Assembly: GCA_963920665.1 (NCBI GenBank)
Contig: OY987269.1
Location: forward strand, 9,116,501 to 9,180,500
Direction: 5' to 3'
DNA: 64,000 nucleotides
Source: Straminergon stramineum
Lineage: Eukaryota > Streptophyta > Bryopsida > Hypnales > Calliergonaceae
Part shown: positions 37,778-50,335 of the stretch, piece by piece
Position numbering within the stretch: the first letter of the stretch is position 1
Layout of the letters: every line of letters begins with the position of its first letter
Position numbers and translations under genes: made by a program
The notes under the pieces: model-generated
Told to the model about the DNA's origin: nothing
The model's input: only the letters and a program-made list of their open reading frames with translations
Database searches by the model: none

Positions 37778-39860
37778 CAAACAAACAAATTTTAGAATGA
37801 ATATTTCAATAAATATGTATTATAACTTCTTAAGCAACACTTTTGGAACCTCAAATCAATTTGTATGTCTCCATTTTATGTTTAAAAACATAAATTCTTT
37901 CCCCTCAAGAAGAAGATATTTGTACTTAAATATTAGGATTTTTTTTACACGTGTACAATGCATTCAAAATCTATAACTTCTGCTCACAAAACAGAAGGTG
38001 CGAGCAAGAGATGGCAAGGAGCTTATTCTAGGCATTAGCACGGGTGCAATAATTAACAATTTGAATGAAGGATGAGTTTGTCAATGAGTTAATTCACATT
38101 TTGGAATTCTTTGGAGTAGTCTTTAGAGATTCTTGGTGCAAATTGTATTTTCAGCATCTTCAAGAACTTAAATTTTAGAGTTTTGTCAATGTCTTTGGAA
38201 TTTATTCACTTAGTATCGGAATATCATTGAGATATGGAATCTTTGTACTATCTCAATCCATTTTGTATTTGAATTACAGAATTTGTGTGGTATGTGGTGA
38301 GATTTCAACCCTAAACTCGATCGCCTTTTCTAGAATTTAATTTGTAGGTCACTATGGATGGTGGCATCCCTGGTGAAGCCCTTTCATTGTAGGTGGCGAT
38401 TCATGCTATTTCTGATATGATCATTACAAATCAATGTCTTTTTTAGGCTTTAGGTCATTTTTTTGTGCTACTTTTTGTATCTTATGTGTCTTTTTTATAA
38501 TGTGAACTCATATTGTTACTTTTTTGTTTCTTGCAAAATGATGTGGAGAGGGAATTCTTTTTTTTGTGTAGCAACGTAATGCATTGTGTATCTATGATGT
38601 GTTCTTGTCTTGACATTACAAACATCTATGTTATGTATGTGAAGGCAAACCTACTACATCAGTAGGGGGGAGCCCAAGATGCTCATGCCCAGGATATTGA
38701 CAAGGTTGAGAAATCAAATTTTGATAGTTCATCAAATTTATAATGCTTCATTCACATAGTTTATCTAAGCACTCATGATGGTTACTTATGTCAAGAGATA
38801 CAACATTTGGAATACTTTTGCTTTAAAAGTATGCTCACTTCACCATATAGCAATATTGTTATCCTTATCGGTTTTGAATGATCTAGAAGATGACAAGTTG
38901 TTGCTATATGTGTAGCAACAACACTAGTGTGTAGGAAAGAGACCTTTCTACTATGGCCGTTACCATTGGTCCAGGGTTAAACATGTGTCTACGAGGTTGC
39001 TTCAATATTCCTAGGTGATTGAGATTTTTCATGCTTCAATTTTAATCTCACATTGTTGGAATGGCCTCTTTCATAAGCATAGGGTAGAAAGCGACTCCGC
39101 GTATTTGTGAAAATTGAATTTGTAGGTAGAACTTTGTAAAGACTCAAAAGAAGGCTAAAATTCTTTTGACAAAAAAATTTGCACAAAAAGGTAGGACGCC
39201 CATTCAACAATTGCAAGATTTGTTTAACTTACCTAGTGGCCTTGGTCAAAAGTTAATTGTCTTTTGGATGAAGTCCATATATGAACTTATTCAGAACACT
39301 GGTGTAGAGTTTGGCAAAGAATTCACGGTTAGTTTACTTTCTCTCCAACTAGGATTTGTGGTTTTGAACTAAGGTAGTACTAGGCTCATTAAAAGCTCAT
39401 CTAAGGGCTACTCTACCTTTTTAATCTATTTTCTTTCATAGAAATATTGAAATTAGCTTATTTTTCAGACAAAGATAAATAGATGTAGAATGTAACACAA
39501 GTGGTTTCATATTTTTTTGAAGCATTATTGAATTAGTTATGAATTTTCAAACAAGTTGTGTCATAGGTCCCTATTTATGATCCTAGGTCTTCCATAAATT
39601 GTTCACATAAAGTTATAAAGAGAAAAGGGGAAAGTAAGAACAATCATTGGCTCTTGCAAAAAAAATATACCATTTTTCTCAATCCTTTGACATTAATAAA
39701 GAGGTTGACTTAAAGACCATCTCATGTCCATTTTAGACCTAAAGTAGGTGCGATTCTAAATGCCCGAGCAGAGTATAAGCCTCCTACCTTAAATGCAATA
39801 TAAAACTGCAAATGAAGGAGTTTGGTGCCATGATCTTTGTCCCCTCTTTATCAATTATAT
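37778..39860. other. AT-rich gene-free DNA
   Basis: No frame above about 75 residues and no convincing repeat structure. Confidence 0.45.
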
Positions 39861-39888
39861 GTGTGTGTGTATATATATATATATATAT
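39861..39888. repeat. GT/AT dinucleotide microsatellite
   Basis: Five GT units followed by nine AT units. Confidence 0.95.
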
Positions 39889-40404
39889 GATCTCTTTGGG
39901 GCTTATGTATTTGTTTTCTTACATGTATTGCTATGATATTTCCTACATTAGTTGTGTAGTTTGTTGCAAACTCTTTATTCTTGTGCTCACATATCTTAAC
40001 AACACAATGCTTCTTAAAATGTTCTTGAAGTATACTTCTTCTCTAGGTTTTCCTAAAAATCCCCGAGGATTGTGTCGTTGAAACTAACAGGAAATGATAA
40101 AGATATTAAGAGACATCATTATAGTGTGAGACATATTAAGAATGCTAAAGAATCCCAATCAACATCTTCATACATATATTAGAGATGACCAATACTTCAA
40201 CTTCTTTTAGACAAAAAATTCCACCTTGCTCTAAAGGATCTAGACATTAAGCTTTCATTACAACTAGTCTAAAGATCTACATTCTTGCCTCTATATAATT
40301 AATTTTAATATTTTAGAGATAGACTATTGATAATCTTTATAATAGATCCAAATTTCTTCAATATATATGATTTTGATGTTGATTCTTTAGGGCCCACACA
40401 TCTT

Positions 40405-41125
40405 GTTTAAATGAATTTCAAATGTGATTTTTTCTTCATTTCCAAGAGCCCTCAATACTATGGAAAGTCAAGATTGCAATGGACATCCTTGCACAAAATC
40501 TTGAATAGAAAAATCTTAATCAATCTTTTTTAAAATCGGATTTTTGATGCTAAAACTAGACTTCAAAAAGAATTTCTTAGAAATACAAACTACTAAAAAT
40601 AGAAAATTGGTTAGGTTTCATTTAGCTTCAAAGTTTTGTCAACACCAAAATTTGGTACCTTGGGCATTTTAGGGGTTAATACAAAACTGTCTCCTTCTAT
40701 TTTTTTGGCAAAAGTATAATAATCTTCTATTCCAGAGTTGTATTAATACACATGCACAATGCATTTGGTTGAGCCTACTAAACTAATTACACCTTTAGTT
40801 AGCTTATTCTCACAACCGTCCTCATATTTGCATTAATCCCTAGATGTTGAAGGCACTAGATTCTGGTGTTTCGAAAACTTTGAAGTTAAGTAAAACCCAA
40901 CCAGATTGCTATTATTATTAGTTTATATTTTTGGAGAATTCTTTTAAAAGTCTATTTTTAGGATCAAAAAGTTGATCTAAAAAATAAAGGATTATGATTT
41001 TTCTATTCAAGATTTTGTATAAGGATGCCCATTGCAATCTTGCCTTTCCGAAGTGTTGAGGGCTCTTGGAAATGAGCCTCAAATACTCTAGATCTTGAAG
41101 GCAAAATCGCATTGGAAATTCATTT
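40405..41125. repeat. Long inverted repeat with 120-150-bp arms
   Basis: The arm at about 40405-40535 (with CCAAGAGCCCTCAATACT) is repeated in inverted orientation at about 40975-41125. The match continues through AAATCTTGAATAGAAAAATC. The spacer of roughly 440 bp contains a TTAA-family end at 40672-40679. It could be a foldback element or two opposed copies of a dispersed repeat. Confidence 0.7.
40672..40679. mobile_element. Single end of the TTAA-flanked CCCCTAAA family
   Basis: CTTGGGCATTTTAGGGG followed by TTAA (40676-40679) matches, in inverse, the terminus seen at 31200 and 60361. It has one extra T, and the partner is not seen. Confidence 0.5.
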
Positions 41126-41129
41126 AAAA

Positions 41130-41478
41130 AAAATTGTAGAATAGATTTTGAAAAACCATAAATTGATTGGGGTTGTGCATGCTAAGCCCTATAACCTCAT
41201 ATTTTTTTATTGACCAACTTTTTAGAGTTGACATGCAAAAAGCGAATAGAAAAATTTTCATAGTTTTTACACCCTCATGATCAAACATTATAATCTTTCA
41301 ATCTGTAAGTGATATTGTTATGTTTTCTTTTCCTATGTGATCTCTAACATGTCTAGTTTGAATTTGTATGGTTATAGTTGAAAAGAAATTGGCACAACTT
41401 ATGAAAATGTTAACTTTTTGTTCAATTTAGAGTAAATTTCAAGAAGCTCCAAACAAGCCTTGGGCATTTAGGGGTTAA
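41130..41478 (-). mobile_element. TTAA-family element end, inverted copy of the 31.2-kb unit
   Basis: The sequence ends CCTTGGGCATTTAGGGG then TTAA (41475-41478). Its reverse complement aligns with 31200-31540 base for base over long stretches, including GATTGAAAGATTATAATG. The left limit is approximate. Confidence 0.65.
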
Positions 41479-43688
41479 TGGAAATGGATGGGCATAAAAT
41501 CTACAAGTACTACAAAAAGCTTATTTGCACAAAATGTAGTAGATCAAATGAGAGTAAGGTGGAAGCACCCAAAATCATCCAAATAAACAATTCAGCATAG
41601 TTGGAGGCACCTTTTGCTAGAAAAAACATTTTTGTAGTATTAGCAATTGAAAATCATAAATTTAAAAGAAAATTATAATTTTCAGATATGGTATGTATTT
41701 CTTTTTAATCAATTTTCAAAGTTGGATCTCCTAGACCATTGAATGTGTCATGTACGTAGACGTGAAATCGAAACCTAACATTTTCACGGTTCTTGCATGT
41801 TTGTTAGTAGAGATTATATAAGCTAAGAAGATTTTAGGGTTGTACAAAACTAAGGTAGTCAACCTATTTTCCATCATTTAAGCAATTGAGCATATAGGTA
41901 TTATAGGTATGGTCGGGTTGGGATTGGGGTTATGATTGAGGAGATTTCTCGAGAAACAGGTTTCAATAGGATTTCATATTTTTTTACATTTTTTCCTCAA
42001 AAACAAAAATACCATGAATTTTTTTCTACCAAAGATTCCGTTCAACCTATTCTGGTTACATAAGTCACCCTATTTCCAACCATATATTGGTTACAAAATT
42101 GATATAAATGATGATTGGGGCTTTCACTATACATATTGTGATCAATCTATGTTTTCAATGTATACCTCCTAGACATTTTTGTTGTTCATCTTGTTCTACA
42201 TGAGCTGTCATTGAAATATCATGTGATTAAAAAGATAGCATCCTGTGTTGTAGAAATGGGGGGTTGATCAAGATTGGATCAGCTACCATAAAAGTTGAGT
42301 TTACGATGACAATAGGGTTTTTTAAACATGTGGCATATTTTCTCTAAATAAAATTTTTGAAGTTTTAAAAAAGAAAATGAACTAATGCACTCTTTTGAGG
42401 TTTAGGTTTAAATTTTTTTTAAATCAAATGAAAAAATTACACCTATACTTGTTTCTAAATTCATATTGGATTTTCCAAGGATTTTCATTGTTTTTGACAA
42501 TTTTCACTATCAGAGGTTTTATATTAGAAGTGTTGGAGGTGTACAAGGGTGTATAATGTTGAGTTTCATTCAAATTTTTTTTCTCCAATTAAGAAATGAA
42601 AGGCATACTAGATTTGTAATTGATGTTGAGTGCATACAATTTTGACATGGTTAGTCACTATATGCTATATACTGACAACAAGTGCCACTTAATAAAACAT
42701 ACTCTGAACCCATTGTGTCTGGCAATACTTGCCACTTTTGACTAAATAGTGACAAAATTGTCAAAATGAATGAAAAGCCATCTTGAATCAATAAAGTACA
42801 CCTGCAATTTTTCCATTTGAAAAAAAACATTTAAAGGGAATATTGAGGAAGTGTGTGAACTTAGTATCCATTATGATGAAAAAGATTTTTACATGTGCTC
42901 ATTCTTCATTCAATGAAAAACATTTAAAACAAATTCTCGAACGGGTACATTAGAGTAAACTTGCCATTTACCGCGCACATCCAAAAAACACACAACAATA
43001 GTTGCCATTTATTGAATACTAATTGCATCACCTTTAAATTACAAAAAAATTTATAGGAAGAAATTTTTTTTTCTTTTTTTTTCACATGTGAACCTTAACA
43101 TGACATTTAATAATCATGCCAAATTTCAAAACATGCAAGTTTTTATATTTATGTGGAGAAGGATTTGAGTTTTATTTGAATGGTGATTGGCAAGTTTATA
43201 ATGATCCTTTTTTAAAAAGAAACTCAAATTTTTTATTCAAACAAAATACACCACAAGTATTTTAAAAAAAATCCATAGTTCTTTTAGAGTTATAGCAAAA
43301 AAGACATCATATAGTGATTTCAATCTAGAATGCTTGGCAATGTTCTTTTGGAATGCCTTCTTAATCACCTGCAACAATCAATTAAAAAGGTGACAAGTTT
43401 TTAGAAAACAAGTTTGACCTAGCCATTCTCAGCTCAAAATTCAGTTAATAAGATAATATTCTGAAGCATGATCAAGTTAATAATAAAAGCCCTACAACAA
43501 AATGTCCATACATTGTTCTCAAATTTCAAAAAGGTGATTGTTTCAAAAGACTAATACATCCGATTTTAACACAAGTATGGTAGATAAGAATTGGAGGGCA
43601 CATCAAAAATTGCATGACTAGAGTTATCAGCAATATGAAGAATTAGAATCATTACACAATTCTACTAAACGACGAGACCGATTGGAGT
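41479..43688. other. AT-rich gene-free DNA
   Basis: No coding frame above 80 residues and no family motif. I see nothing specific. Confidence 0.45.
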
Positions 43689-44345
43689 TCAAACAATAGA
43701 AATATGCACTTGTATTTGCATCGCAATGGCATAGTTGCCGGTGCTTATTTCTTGGCCAAGTAGACCAAACTTCGCAGATGCAATGGTTGACAAGTCTACA
43801 AAGCTCAACTTCACAAAGAGTGCCCCCAACTTCATAGAGTTATCCACAATCTCTCATTTCTTTGTAGATGGTGCCTTGGGTCCTTCTAAGAACGATGATG
43901 TGTCATCATATAGTCTCGTCAAGGTGGACACAACATGCTTCAACTCAGTTGAAAAGGCAAAATGAAAGACACGTGTGAGGGAAATCAATATACAAAGTTT
44001 ATCTTATAGTTAATTGTCCCAAATTCGATGACAATTCTGACAAACCAAAAGTACAAAGCACATGAAGTGAAAGACTCTACTCACTTGCAACATTTGACGT
44101 ATTGGCAATTTGTACTATAGTAGTTGGTGTGAAGGATGGAGTAGAGGTGTTGCTAGCAACATGATGATCAAGAGGTTCTCGCGGAACTGATTTGTTGTTG
44201 TCCAGGGGTGTGGATACAGGCATGAAGTCATCTAATGGAATTGGGGCATACTGGAAAGTATTGGGTTAGGCATCATGACACTAGGCTTCATAGTAGTCAG
44301 AGATGTAAGTGCTGGTTGTAAGTTCACCCTTGACTACACTATACA
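43689..44345 (-). pseudogene. SEC31 C-terminal pseudogene
   Basis: The piece at about 43943-43689 reads VSTLTRLYDDTSSFLEGPKA, then STKK, a stop, EIVDNSMKLGALFVKL and later NYAIAMQIQV. This follows the C-terminal helical region of plant SEC31, the outer COPII coat protein for ER export (KKREIEDNS..LGALF.KLN..D and ALQIQV in intact relatives). The stop at 43854-43856 is TGA where CGA is expected. An upstream piece (about 44345-44085) is Pro-rich (YAPIPLDDFMPVSTPL, TTIVQIANTSNV) and ends at a GTGAGT donor. It needs a frame change near 44255 to join VMMPNP-type sequence. The acceptor before the downstream exon looks mutated. The trafficking domains expected upstream in a whole gene are absent. 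Confidence 0.68.
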
Positions 44346-44349
44346 AAAA

Positions 44350-45508
44350 TTCCACTGTTGATCCAGCTCCAACATTACACCACAACATGCAATTGAAGTG
44401 CTCTAGTACTCAACATTGACATGTCCAAATCTAACCTCACAAAATCATACTTTAGAAGCTTCAAGCACATATAAGAGCTAAATATCGGATCAGTGGTGCC
44501 CATCATCATCCCCATGGCTATCATATGTGCCATCAACGCAAATGTGATCATGGTTGCCTTTCAATGCCATTCCGAATATTCTCTCTGTTTAGATGTTGGG
44601 GCTTCAACAAAGTGGCGAAGTCGATGGTCACATGGTAGGATATAATAGGAATATGGTAGTTTACTTTAATTCTCTTGATGCCTTCACTTTAGATTGACCA
44701 AGAGTACATACAATTTGATCACATTCCATTACAAGACAACATAGGAATTTATAGCAAAAGCACTAAAAAAAGCACACGCAACCCTAAAAAAACATAAATT
44801 CAACAAATTCAAGTTCAGTGTTGCTATGCTTCAAAATATTACAATAGAACCCTTTCATCCACCAAAAATCTATAATCATAACCATTGATTTCTACAAAAT
44901 CCTAGAATTATCTACCACAATCACAAAAGTCGAGGTTGACTATTTCTACTCCCGCCATTTATATACTAGCTACTTGGAGTCCATCGTTGGAAAATATGCC
45001 CTACCCTACTCTATTGTACCTATTACAACTTTTACAAAACTTGTCAATATGTCTAGAGTACAAACACCGCATAACCACTTAAGCTGGCAACTTGATCTTC
45101 AAATAGATACAAAAGCATCAAATATCCTTCACTCAATTGCATTCATTGCCCCACTATTGTGCATAGTTGACATACGGTTGGACAAGTTTGACAAAGTGCC
45201 TCTATAGAGGAAAACAACTACTTTGAAGTCATATTTTGTTGTTCATCCCCACTCCACAAAAAGCACCATAAAAAACAACCAACTTTGGCATGTTTAAACT
45301 ATCATCCAACGAATACACCCCAAACACTATCATCCCTAAGATAATTTCTAAGATAGGCCCTTCATGCCCCTATCGCAACAATTGATTATCAAACAAGTAT
45401 ACATTACTCGGGACACTACTCACTAATGAAGGTCACGGTCATACCAAAATCCAAATCTCATTGAGAAAAGGCATTGAATGTCACCCCCCTTGGTGACACT
45501 TAAGTTCT
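44350..45508. other. Gene-free DNA upstream of the SEC31 pseudogene
   Basis: Short minus-strand frames near 44400-44650 (for example one with MITFALMAHMIAMG) could be more decayed SEC31 flank or unrelated. I cannot assign them. Confidence 0.3.
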
Positions 45509-45512
45509 TTAA

Positions 45513-46458
45513 CCCCTAAAGGTTTTTGACTATGTTTTCACTAAAAACGCTCCAAAACTGTAATCTCCAATACAAGTACCAAATTTTAGAAAAAATAAAA
45601 TTTTGGACAAATGTAACCGTAGGATCTTGTAGTAATCTGGTTTGGGAAGATGCGGAAAAAATTTCAGAAATTTCCACCGTTTGGATTGCAAGATATTAGC
45701 ATTTGAAGTGACAAAAAGCCATTTTTTGGCCCTACAAAAATCCGGGCAGATGCACTCCACAAGGTCAAATCATTATGAAAAAATGTCCAAAATGGTTGTA
45801 ACTCTTTGGATTCATTCTTCAAGTCATGTTGGCTACATGCTTGAAATTTTTTGGATCATTTGGAATTGTACAACATATAGGAAAAAAATAGTAAGTTGAA
45901 AGAAGTAGAGAATGATTCAAAATACTAAAGTGTTAATAATTTATTTATGGAATTGAAAAATGCCCATCTCAATGGTTTTAATGTTGTAATAAACAATCTA
46001 CACCTCAAGTTTTTATTTTTTTCCAAAAATATTAAAAATTGAGTGAAATAAGGGTCTTCAAAGTTTATTTGAGAGTAGAGATTCCATTACTACCCACAAA
46101 CTACCCACAACTAAAACTCTTCATAACTTTTGTCTCACAAATCAAAATGGAATGATTCAAAGCTTCTCATGTATATATAAATGTAGAAAACCAATTTCAA
46201 ATTTTTATTTTAAAAAAAAGTGATTTTTCAAGAAGTTTTTATTGCTGCCCAGGCTACCCGCCGAGCAATGAAAACAACATATTATACAATAATTTTTTAA
46301 CCATGTATTCAAAAGTTATGAAAATTGTTGGGTCTTAAAGCTACTCCTCAGGAAAATGTTGTGTGAAAATTTCAAAGAAAAAAAATCAAAATTCCATTTG
46401 TATTGAGCTGCCCGAAATTGCTATGTTGCCAAAAAAACACCATTTGGTCTTTTAGGGG
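45513..46458 (+). mobile_element. TTAA-flanked element, complete copy 1 (946 bp)
   Basis: The ends are CCCCTAAAGG at the left and TTTTAGGGG at the right, flanked by TTAA on both sides (45509-45512 and 46459-46462). The interior is AT-rich and non-coding and aligns with the element at 62515-63748 for nearly its full length. The TTAA target and CCC-starting inverted ends are what piggyBac-type transposons leave. No transposase is present. Confidence 0.75.
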
Positions 46459-46462
46459 TTAA

Positions 46463-47850
46463 GCTTACCTCAAGTGCTTCCCAAACACTTAGCCCCTTAG
46501 TGATACCAAGGGTCACAATTTCCTAACATTGCGCATGCCACAAGGTTCCCCATTCCTCCGTGACTCCAAACACTTTCATTGCAACACTTAACTCCTATAA
46601 GACATCTGGCATGTCATTTGATGACATGGGGTAGAATTTCCATAGATGTCCAAGCACTCGTGGCGGCACTACTCTCCACCAGTGCTAACCACCCTTAAAT
46701 GGGAACCAACTCCCCACTGGATCCAACCCAACTCATTTTAGGATTTTCTAAAAGAAACTCACTAAGTAGGACTCACACCATCGCCTAGTGTGGAATGGGA
46801 CACCACTCAACCAGTATCATAGAGTGCACAAGCACTTCATGGTAATACACACATGGTGGCAAGGCTCCAACACCGACCTCATCATCTAGGGTCACTTTGG
46901 CTCACCATGACATCATCTAGGAGTGAGCAGAGAGATCACCCCTCCTCATAGTACTCTCTATGGGATTTTGCAACCTTCCTCGGCTAGAGGTTACCGGAAA
47001 CCTCCAAGATACTCCCCATCTTGAAAAACCACCCAATTCCAAGTGGTTTCCCTAGAATCGAATTCCACAAAACTCATGATCTTCCTTTTGAGATAGCTTT
47101 CATCTTCAGGATCCAAATCTCAAGTGCAAGCCCATTTTCGTGATTTTCATTTTTTTTAGATCATCATGGACTATTTATTTCTCCCAATACAATAAGTATT
47201 GAGGAAGTTATGGCCCTCCAAAGGTACAAGTCCCCTAGGAGGTATAGTTTTCTGGGACTTCACCCTCTTTGAATGCCCATAACTTTTAGCTCACAACTCA
47301 TCTCTTCATGAGCCTTAGCATTCTAGAAATCTTGTCTCTTTAATTTTCCAATGATATGCGGCATGCCCTATTTGATTCACAGGATTCCTTCCAAACTTTG
47401 TCTCCCACGTCCCCACACCTTGGGACGCGGCCGAGACAGTACCAACTTTGAAGAGCCATATCTTTTAACTCACAACTTGGATTCTCATGTTCTTTGAATT
47501 TGTATATGTGTCTTTTCAGAAGTTTTTCAAGAATGTATGACAAGCCCTCTAATTTGTTCAGATCAGAGTGCTACATGCTATGATTGCTTAGGACTCCTAG
47601 TCCCACTCACCCCATCTCTTACAAAGCTTGGGGAGTCATCCCCAACATCCCTCTTGCTCACCAAGGTGGCACGGGCATGTCTCTTGATGAGGGTCGTGAC
47701 AACAAAAGTGTTCTAGATGTCTTCCTCGGATTAGGAGAAAATGAAGCCCAACAACCACACCTAAGTGGCATGGTCCTTCTCAACTTCCACTATGAATATG
47801 CTCTTGTAGATCTCTTCATGAATCACTTTATTAGAGGTCAAGAACCTAAT
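46463..47850. other. Gene-free DNA, moderately GC-rich
   Basis: Composition is more balanced than the surroundings, and short plus and minus frames exist (for example plus 47584-47928), but I cannot support any as a gene. Confidence 0.35.
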
Positions 47851-49101
47851 CCAAGGAGTTTCTTGATGGCGTCCAATTTTTGTTCCTTTAGGGCTTCTCC
47901 AAATACTATCTTCCAATCCTCCAAATAGAAAGATTTAAAAAAATCTTTCTATTTCTCCTCAGGTTGAAGTAATGGCTTACTAGGCATTTGAATAATTTTT
48001 GTTCACACCTTCTCCAAAGTCACGTGTTGCTTCAATTGACTCATGAGAAGAATGCAAGGTTGACGAAATCCAATTTCCTAGACGAAATCACATCCAAATT
48101 TGGGACGTTTAGATGTAGTGGACATAATAGATGCATATAGGTAGAATTGCCATATAAAGAAGTTATCCTGGATAAAATGGATAGGGCAAATAGACGGACG
48201 AGTGCATGGGAGGACGGATAGGCCACTCGTCCACTTAGTCAACTTTTTTTTGCCATTTATGGCTTTTTTTTTTTTGAATTTTGGGGCGTGAAATATATCG
48301 TTGGAAAGGTATTTTTCATACCTTTCCAATGGTATATTACACGCCCCAAAACTCTAAAAACTGAAACAGGAAATGGAAAAAGAAGTTGACTAAGTGTACG
48401 AGTTGACGGACAACGAACGGGTGGACAAGCTAGCGGACAAGGGCAATCGACACAAACAAATGTTGGTGGATAGCCTCTCAAATAGGTAAAAAAATTTACC
48501 CCATGGTAAATTATAGAAAACGAAATGTCGCACGACGTCCCTAGGGGTAGCAAACATGGACGACGGACATTTGGACGTGTGTCACTACATTTGGACGTCT
48601 TATCAACCTTAAAAGAACATGTCTCTTGAGCTTCCAATGTGCCTTTTCAAGCTTCTCTTGCCAAAAAATCCACTTCATCAATGCGTGATACTGATTGCAA
48701 ATAAAAACCCAAATATTATACGAACAATCAAAAAGTGCTTGTTGTATGTACATGAACCCTCCACAACTCGTTGAATTTTTCTTCAAAATTATGAGCATGT
48801 TTCTTCTCCATGTCCCAATCACACTCCAATTGTTGAAGACGATACTCCAAAGCCTCCATTCGAGCATTGTGTAGCACCATCGCGGACTCGACCCTCTCGT
48901 TAATGGATTGAATAGTGACTTTCAATGTGAATTCAGCTGCAACAACTGCAACCTTCGAATTTGCACATTGTGGAATCAATCCCAAGTCTCCCTTGTCACC
49001 TCTAAATTCAACTAGGATCAAACCACCCCAATCTTGAAAGGAGGACCCAGACATAGGAAACCTTGGGACAACTCGAGCCACTAGGTCAATGACTCCAAGA
49101 C
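47800..49101 (-). pseudogene. Unidentified decayed gene fragment, interrupted by a foldback element
   Basis: An exon-like frame at 49101-48752 begins after a TTTGTAG acceptor and encodes about 116 residues. Its second half is coiled-coil-like (ARMEALEYRLQQLECDW, EKKHAHNFEEKFNELWRVH). A 61-bp GT..AG intron (48751-48691) leads to 48690, where the frame continues (YHALMKWIFWQEKLEKAHWK) up to about 48612. There a foldback element begins. Beyond it, at about 48035-47850, protein-like sequence resumes (QLKQHVTLEKV, then LEDWKIVFGEALKEQ and LDAIKKLLGLGS) but with at least two in-frame stops. I do not recognise the protein. Confidence 0.45.
48060..48612. mobile_element. Foldback element with a strong central hairpin
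   Basis: Both ends begin AAGGTTGA when read inward. The outer arms are loosely complementary, and the inner arms (CACTTAGTCAACTT against AAGTTGACTAAGTG) are clear. The centre, 48279-48351, is a nearly perfect hairpin with 33-bp arms (GGGGCGTG ... CACGCCCC) and a 5-bp loop. The boundaries are approximate. Confidence 0.55.
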
Positions 49102-49333
49102 CTACAAATTAGGCAAAAAAAGATAAGTGTTAATTCAAAATTGAAGCTCATTGAAAATTTTTGAATACAAAATTCATAAACAAAAATTTTGAAAAGTAGA
49201 AACACTTAATGAAAAAAAGTCTTATATGAAATATGTGACTTCTAGTTTTCATGACATTCAACCAAAATGTCGATAAAAAAATCACATGAAAGCATTCCTC
49301 TACACTATCCAATATCTTGAAAAAATAGACTAA

Positions 49334-49907
49334 GGGCCACTTCACACTACGGCACAAAGTCGAGAGTTCGTTGATTTCAGCCAATGAGATTACAGAAATC
49401 CAAGAGTTCGGCCTCTCGAGCCTTCACACAAGGAGGCACAATCCAAAGTCCGTCACCCACTTGTTTGCCTACATGGCGACGGACTCTCGATTAGTATTTG
49501 GGTCTCCATTTTTGGCCGACCCAAACTCTAATCAAGAGTCCGTCAAGTTTTTTTCAAAATCTGACAAAATCTTAGCCATTAGATCGGACTATTTTTTTAG
49601 AAATAGGTAGGATGCCCTCCTTATTTGTTTATTTGTTTATTTGCTTGAAAAAATTGTCACACGGGTGACACTTTATTGAAAATTTCAGAAATTGGATGGA
49701 TTAGAAGTCGAAAAAATGGAATAGGTTTGGACTTTGGGCTTGGACTTTGGACTTTGGCCTTTGGAGGCTTTACACTATGGCCAGCCGAAGGCTCCAATTC
49801 CTAGTTTTTTTGGCCTATTTATTGCTCATTTCCTTGGACTCTCACCAAAGTTTGGGCACTCAATCCCACAGCCTCTCGACTTGGACGGCCATAGTGTGAA
49901 GAGGCCC
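49334..49907 (-). mobile_element. PIF/Harbinger-like MITE, copy B (574 bp)
   Basis: The ends GGGCCACTTCACACTACGGC and GCCATAGTGTGAAGAGGCCC are inverted copies, and the flanks are direct TAA repeats (49331-49333 and 49908-49910). It is a reverse-orientation relative of copy A, shares the internal hairpin (about 49482-49540), and lacks the roughly 167-bp central segment of copy A. Confidence 0.9.
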
Positions 49908-49910
49908 TAA

Positions 49911-50335
49911 CTCTTCCATAAAAATGACCTTGACAAGCTCATTGCTAATATTGGGTCGCCAAACTTCTCCTCCGCCGCCCCCGTCTCTTCCTCCTTTCTT
50001 GGCCCCCTCCTCATCCCTAATTGCCTTCTTTCCTTTCTTTTTTCCTTTAGAACTTGAAATCTTCAAAATCCTTCAAACTTGTACAAAGACTTATATAAAT
50101 AATAATATATCAAATACATTTGTACGTTTGTGGATACCATAGCTAGAAAACAAAACGTTGGCAAAGACGAAAAACCTAACTCTTAGAATCCCCTCCCCTC
50201 CCAAAATCCATGATTGATGTTAGAACTACTAATAATGCAAGAATATATAGTAGAGTAGGTTAGGAGGAATCACCAAAGCTTTCGTAGATTTGTATTGTCA
50301 ACACTCTGCATAGTTAGATCTGTGCAATTTACTAG
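49911..50335. other. Short gene-free stretch
   Basis: Contains a C/T-rich segment near 49960-50050 giving Pro- or Lys-rich low-complexity frames. I see no gene. Confidence 0.4.
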
